Assembly (NCBI GenBank): GCA_016650365.1
Contig: JAENVV010000266.1
Coordinates: forward strand, 1 to 35,150
From: Acidimicrobiia bacterium
GTDB taxonomy: Bacteria > Actinomycetota > Acidimicrobiia > Spongiisociales > JAENVV01
Length of the DNA stretch: 35,150 nucleotides
Direction of reading: 5' to 3'
The translations under genes and the position numbers were made by a program. Below the pieces are notes generated by a model, which did no database searches, was not told the DNA's origin, and saw only the letters and a program-made list of their open reading frames with translations. Positions 33,921-35,150 of this stretch are shown one piece after another (positions within the stretch are counted from its first letter, which is position 1; each line of letters starts with the position of its first letter).

Positions 33921-33930
33921 AACGACCAAC

Positions 33931-33960
33931 CGCCCAACGAGGAGAGATTCGTCGGGCGGC
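33931..33960 (+). terminator. Hairpin downstream of yaaA
   Basis: Two 11-base arms (33931-33941 and 33950-33960) with one mismatch enclose an eight-base loop, starting eleven bases after the yaaA stop. There is no T run, so it fits a GC-rich actinobacterial terminator rather than a classical one. Confidence 0.55.
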
Positions 33961-34054
33961 ATGAGGGCCGGAGGAGGTGGCCCGTGGTCTTGTTTGCTTG
34001 TGTCAAATATCATCGGTCCGGTTAGGCAGGGCCTGAAGGATTTCTAAGATTTCG

Positions 34055-34534
34055 ATGAGTATGCATTGGGCGGAATTTTCAAGTATTTCAGCCGAGTTGG
34101 CGACTGGCGTTCGAGCTCGGTTCGAAGCGAACCTGCACCATGTGATCGCAACGCTCGGACGCGGCGGTTCTCCCCGGGCGAGTGGCACCGAAGTACGCTG
34201 GTGGAACGAGGACATATGGCTCGGCTCGATGCCAGGATCCCGAAAAGGCACCGACCTCAAACGTGACCCGAGGTACTCGATCCACAGTCATCCCGACACA
34301 AGCGAACTTCTCGACGGAGACGCCAAGCTCGCCGGCACCGTGGAACTCGTCGACGACGCAACCACACGGCAGGCGTACTCAGCCTTCATCGAACACCCCG
34401 GAGGCGATCCGTATGACCTGTTCCGACTCACGGTCTCATCTGCGTCGCTCGTCAAGGTCTCCGACGACCAGACACACCTCGTGATCACGTCTTGGACAGA
34501 AACGACAGGAACCATGACTATCGACCGGTACTAA
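34055..34534 (+). CDS. Pyridoxamine 5'-phosphate oxidase-like protein (second)
   Basis: A 159-residue single-domain split-barrel protein of the PNPOx-like superfamily. Family signs are the N-terminal helix ELATGVRARFEANLHHVIATL, then GSPRASGTEVRWWNEDIWLGSMPGSRKGTDLKRDPR with the flavin/F420-binding region, and IHSHPD with GDAKLAGTVELVDD afterwards. In actinobacteria this branch often binds FMN or F420; the substrate is not known. The start may be the ATG at 34055 or the one two codons later (34061). It is unrelated in detail to the NimA-type protein at 6336-7052. It is convergent with the next gene, 38 bases between stops. Confidence 0.87.
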   Translation: MSMHWAEFSSISAELATGVRARFEANLHHVIATLGRGGSPRASGTEVRWWNEDIWLGSMPGSRKGTDLKRDPRYSIHSHPDTSELLDGDAKLAGTVELVDDATTRQAYSAFIEHPGGDPYDLFRLTVSSASLVKVSDDQTHLVITSWTETTGTMTIDRY

Positions 34535-34572
34535 CCAGCCGTCGATCATGGGAGAACCTTGGGCGCCCGGAC

Positions 34573-34920
34573 CTAGTGGTGGAGACGTTGACGGACGAGG
34601 TGGACGATCCCGCCGACGACGATGGCACAGGCAGCCGAAAACAGCCCGATCAACAGGAACGGAAACACGCGGGTGTTCAACGGTTCGGCTCCCGAATAGC
34701 CAAATGCCATGAATCCAAACCCCAATGTCAGTCCATAGGCGCCGAGGCGAAGCATTTTCGAATTGCGGGAACCAGGCACATTGCCCAGAGCCACGTTGCC
34801 GATCCCCCAGATTGCCAGGTTCCAGGCACCGAGTCCTGAAAGCGGAGACGCGCTGACGAAGCCAAGTAGCGATCCAACCGCGATGGCTACCAAGAGCCAG
34901 AAGGTCTGTTTCCCTTTCAT
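34573..34920 (-). CDS. Hypothetical small membrane protein (115 aa)
   Basis: A 115-residue protein with four predicted hydrophobic segments at about 7-24, 31-46, 58-75 and 86-107, a basic first turn (MKGKQ) and a basic end (RQRLHH). No catalytic or binding motif is seen and I do not recognise a family. A small coding-like frame on the same strand ends ten bases upstream of its ATG, so the two may be an operon. Confidence 0.75.
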   Translation of the reverse strand: MKGKQTFWLLVAIAVGSLLGFVSASPLSGLGAWNLAIWGIGNVALGNVPGSRNSKMLRLGAYGLTLGFGFMAFGYSGAEPLNTRVFPFLLIGLFSAACAIVVGGIVHLVRQRLHH

Positions 34921-34930
34921 CGCCCTCTGC

Positions 34931-35041
34931 TCAGTCGTGAGTCACTGTCGCGAGATCGTGGTAATCCTCGCGACCAAAGAGATATTCGCGCCGTCCATCG
35001 TCGATGGATGTGATTCCTCCAAACGGTTCTACTGACACCAC
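34931..35041 (-). CDS. Possible small protein upstream of the 115-aa gene (36 aa)
   Basis: A minus-strand frame starting at a GTG (35041 or 35038) reads VSVEPFGGITSIDDGRREYL, then FGREDYHDLATVTHD and a stop. The composition looks protein-like. The frame is closed by a stop a short way upstream, so it is either a short gene or the end of a frame-disrupted one. The bases from 35042 to the window end hold nothing else I can support. Confidence 0.35.
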   Translation of the reverse strand: MVSVEPFGGITSIDDGRREYLFGREDYHDLATVTHD

Positions 35042-35150
35042 GACAGTCTTGCCTCGCCGGTCTCATATTTGCCATCGGTCGATTGGTTCAACGCTCCCCT
35101 GGGTCGGTCTCTTCTCAAGGATGCAGCGACGTCACGGACTGCCCTCTCGG

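Noticed and set aside
1-35150. tRNA, rRNA, CRISPR or insertion-sequence signals
   Set aside because: No cloverleaf with a convincing T-loop, no regularly spaced repeats and no transposase-like protein was found by eye.

Overview
The window is a dense, GC-rich (about 60% by eye) bacterial chromosome segment. The protein families point to Actinomycetota, perhaps an uncultivated Acidimicrobiia-like lineage: an ECF sigma factor paired with a membrane Asp-box protein, a DUF2277 protein, a fused HAD-PlsC protein and several small FMN-binding oxidase-like proteins. This placement is inference; no rRNA or tRNA gene is present to test it. I see no phage, transposon, CRISPR array or plasmid gene. Gene gaps are all shorter than 300 bases.

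Layout. Positions 3-989 hold the 3' end of a Kup potassium transporter gene cut by the window edge. Positions 1145-3228 encode an ECF sigma factor and a translationally coupled single-pass membrane protein with an extracytoplasmic Asp-box repeat domain. They follow a leader region with mutually exclusive inverted repeats. Positions 3287-14752 form one long minus-strand run. Read 5' to 3' it contains a SulP anion transporter, threonine aldolase, DinB-like protein, a decayed VOC/glyoxalase pseudogene, hydantoinase/oxoprolinase subunits HyuA and HyuB, an FMN-binding oxidase-like protein, a soluble hybrid histidine kinase, a 61-residue membrane protein and a nucleoside hydrolase. Positions 14932-18309 carry an acetate/succinate transporter, a DapA-like aldolase, a CorC/CNNM-type membrane protein and a ProX-type tRNA-editing deacylase.

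Positions 18391-22893 hold a zinc alcohol dehydrogenase divergent from a tight three-gene unit (class V aminotransferase, MFS transporter, ornithine cyclodeaminase-like enzyme) that looks like an amino-acid metabolism module. Positions 22970-27826 hold a HAD-PlsC fusion, a lipoprotein with a duplicated Cys-containing domain, an unrecognised helical protein and an AtuA-family protein. Positions 27902-30931 are a complete zinc/manganese ABC uptake system split over two divergent arms around a Fur/Zur-type operator: SBP and permease leftwards, Fur-family regulator and ATPase rightwards. Positions 30951-34920 contain DUF2277, a metallo-beta-lactamase-fold hydrolase, an orphan ABC ATPase, small membrane proteins, YaaA and a second FMN-binding oxidase-like protein.

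No wholly new multi-gene system is obvious. The most notable signals are the heavily frameshifted VOC pseudogene inside an otherwise intact operon, the bistable leader before the sigma factor, the sigma/Asp-box pair, the split metal-uptake locus with a His-rich ATPase tail, the orphan soluble hybrid kinase with degenerate receivers, and tandem hairpins between hyuB and the next gene.
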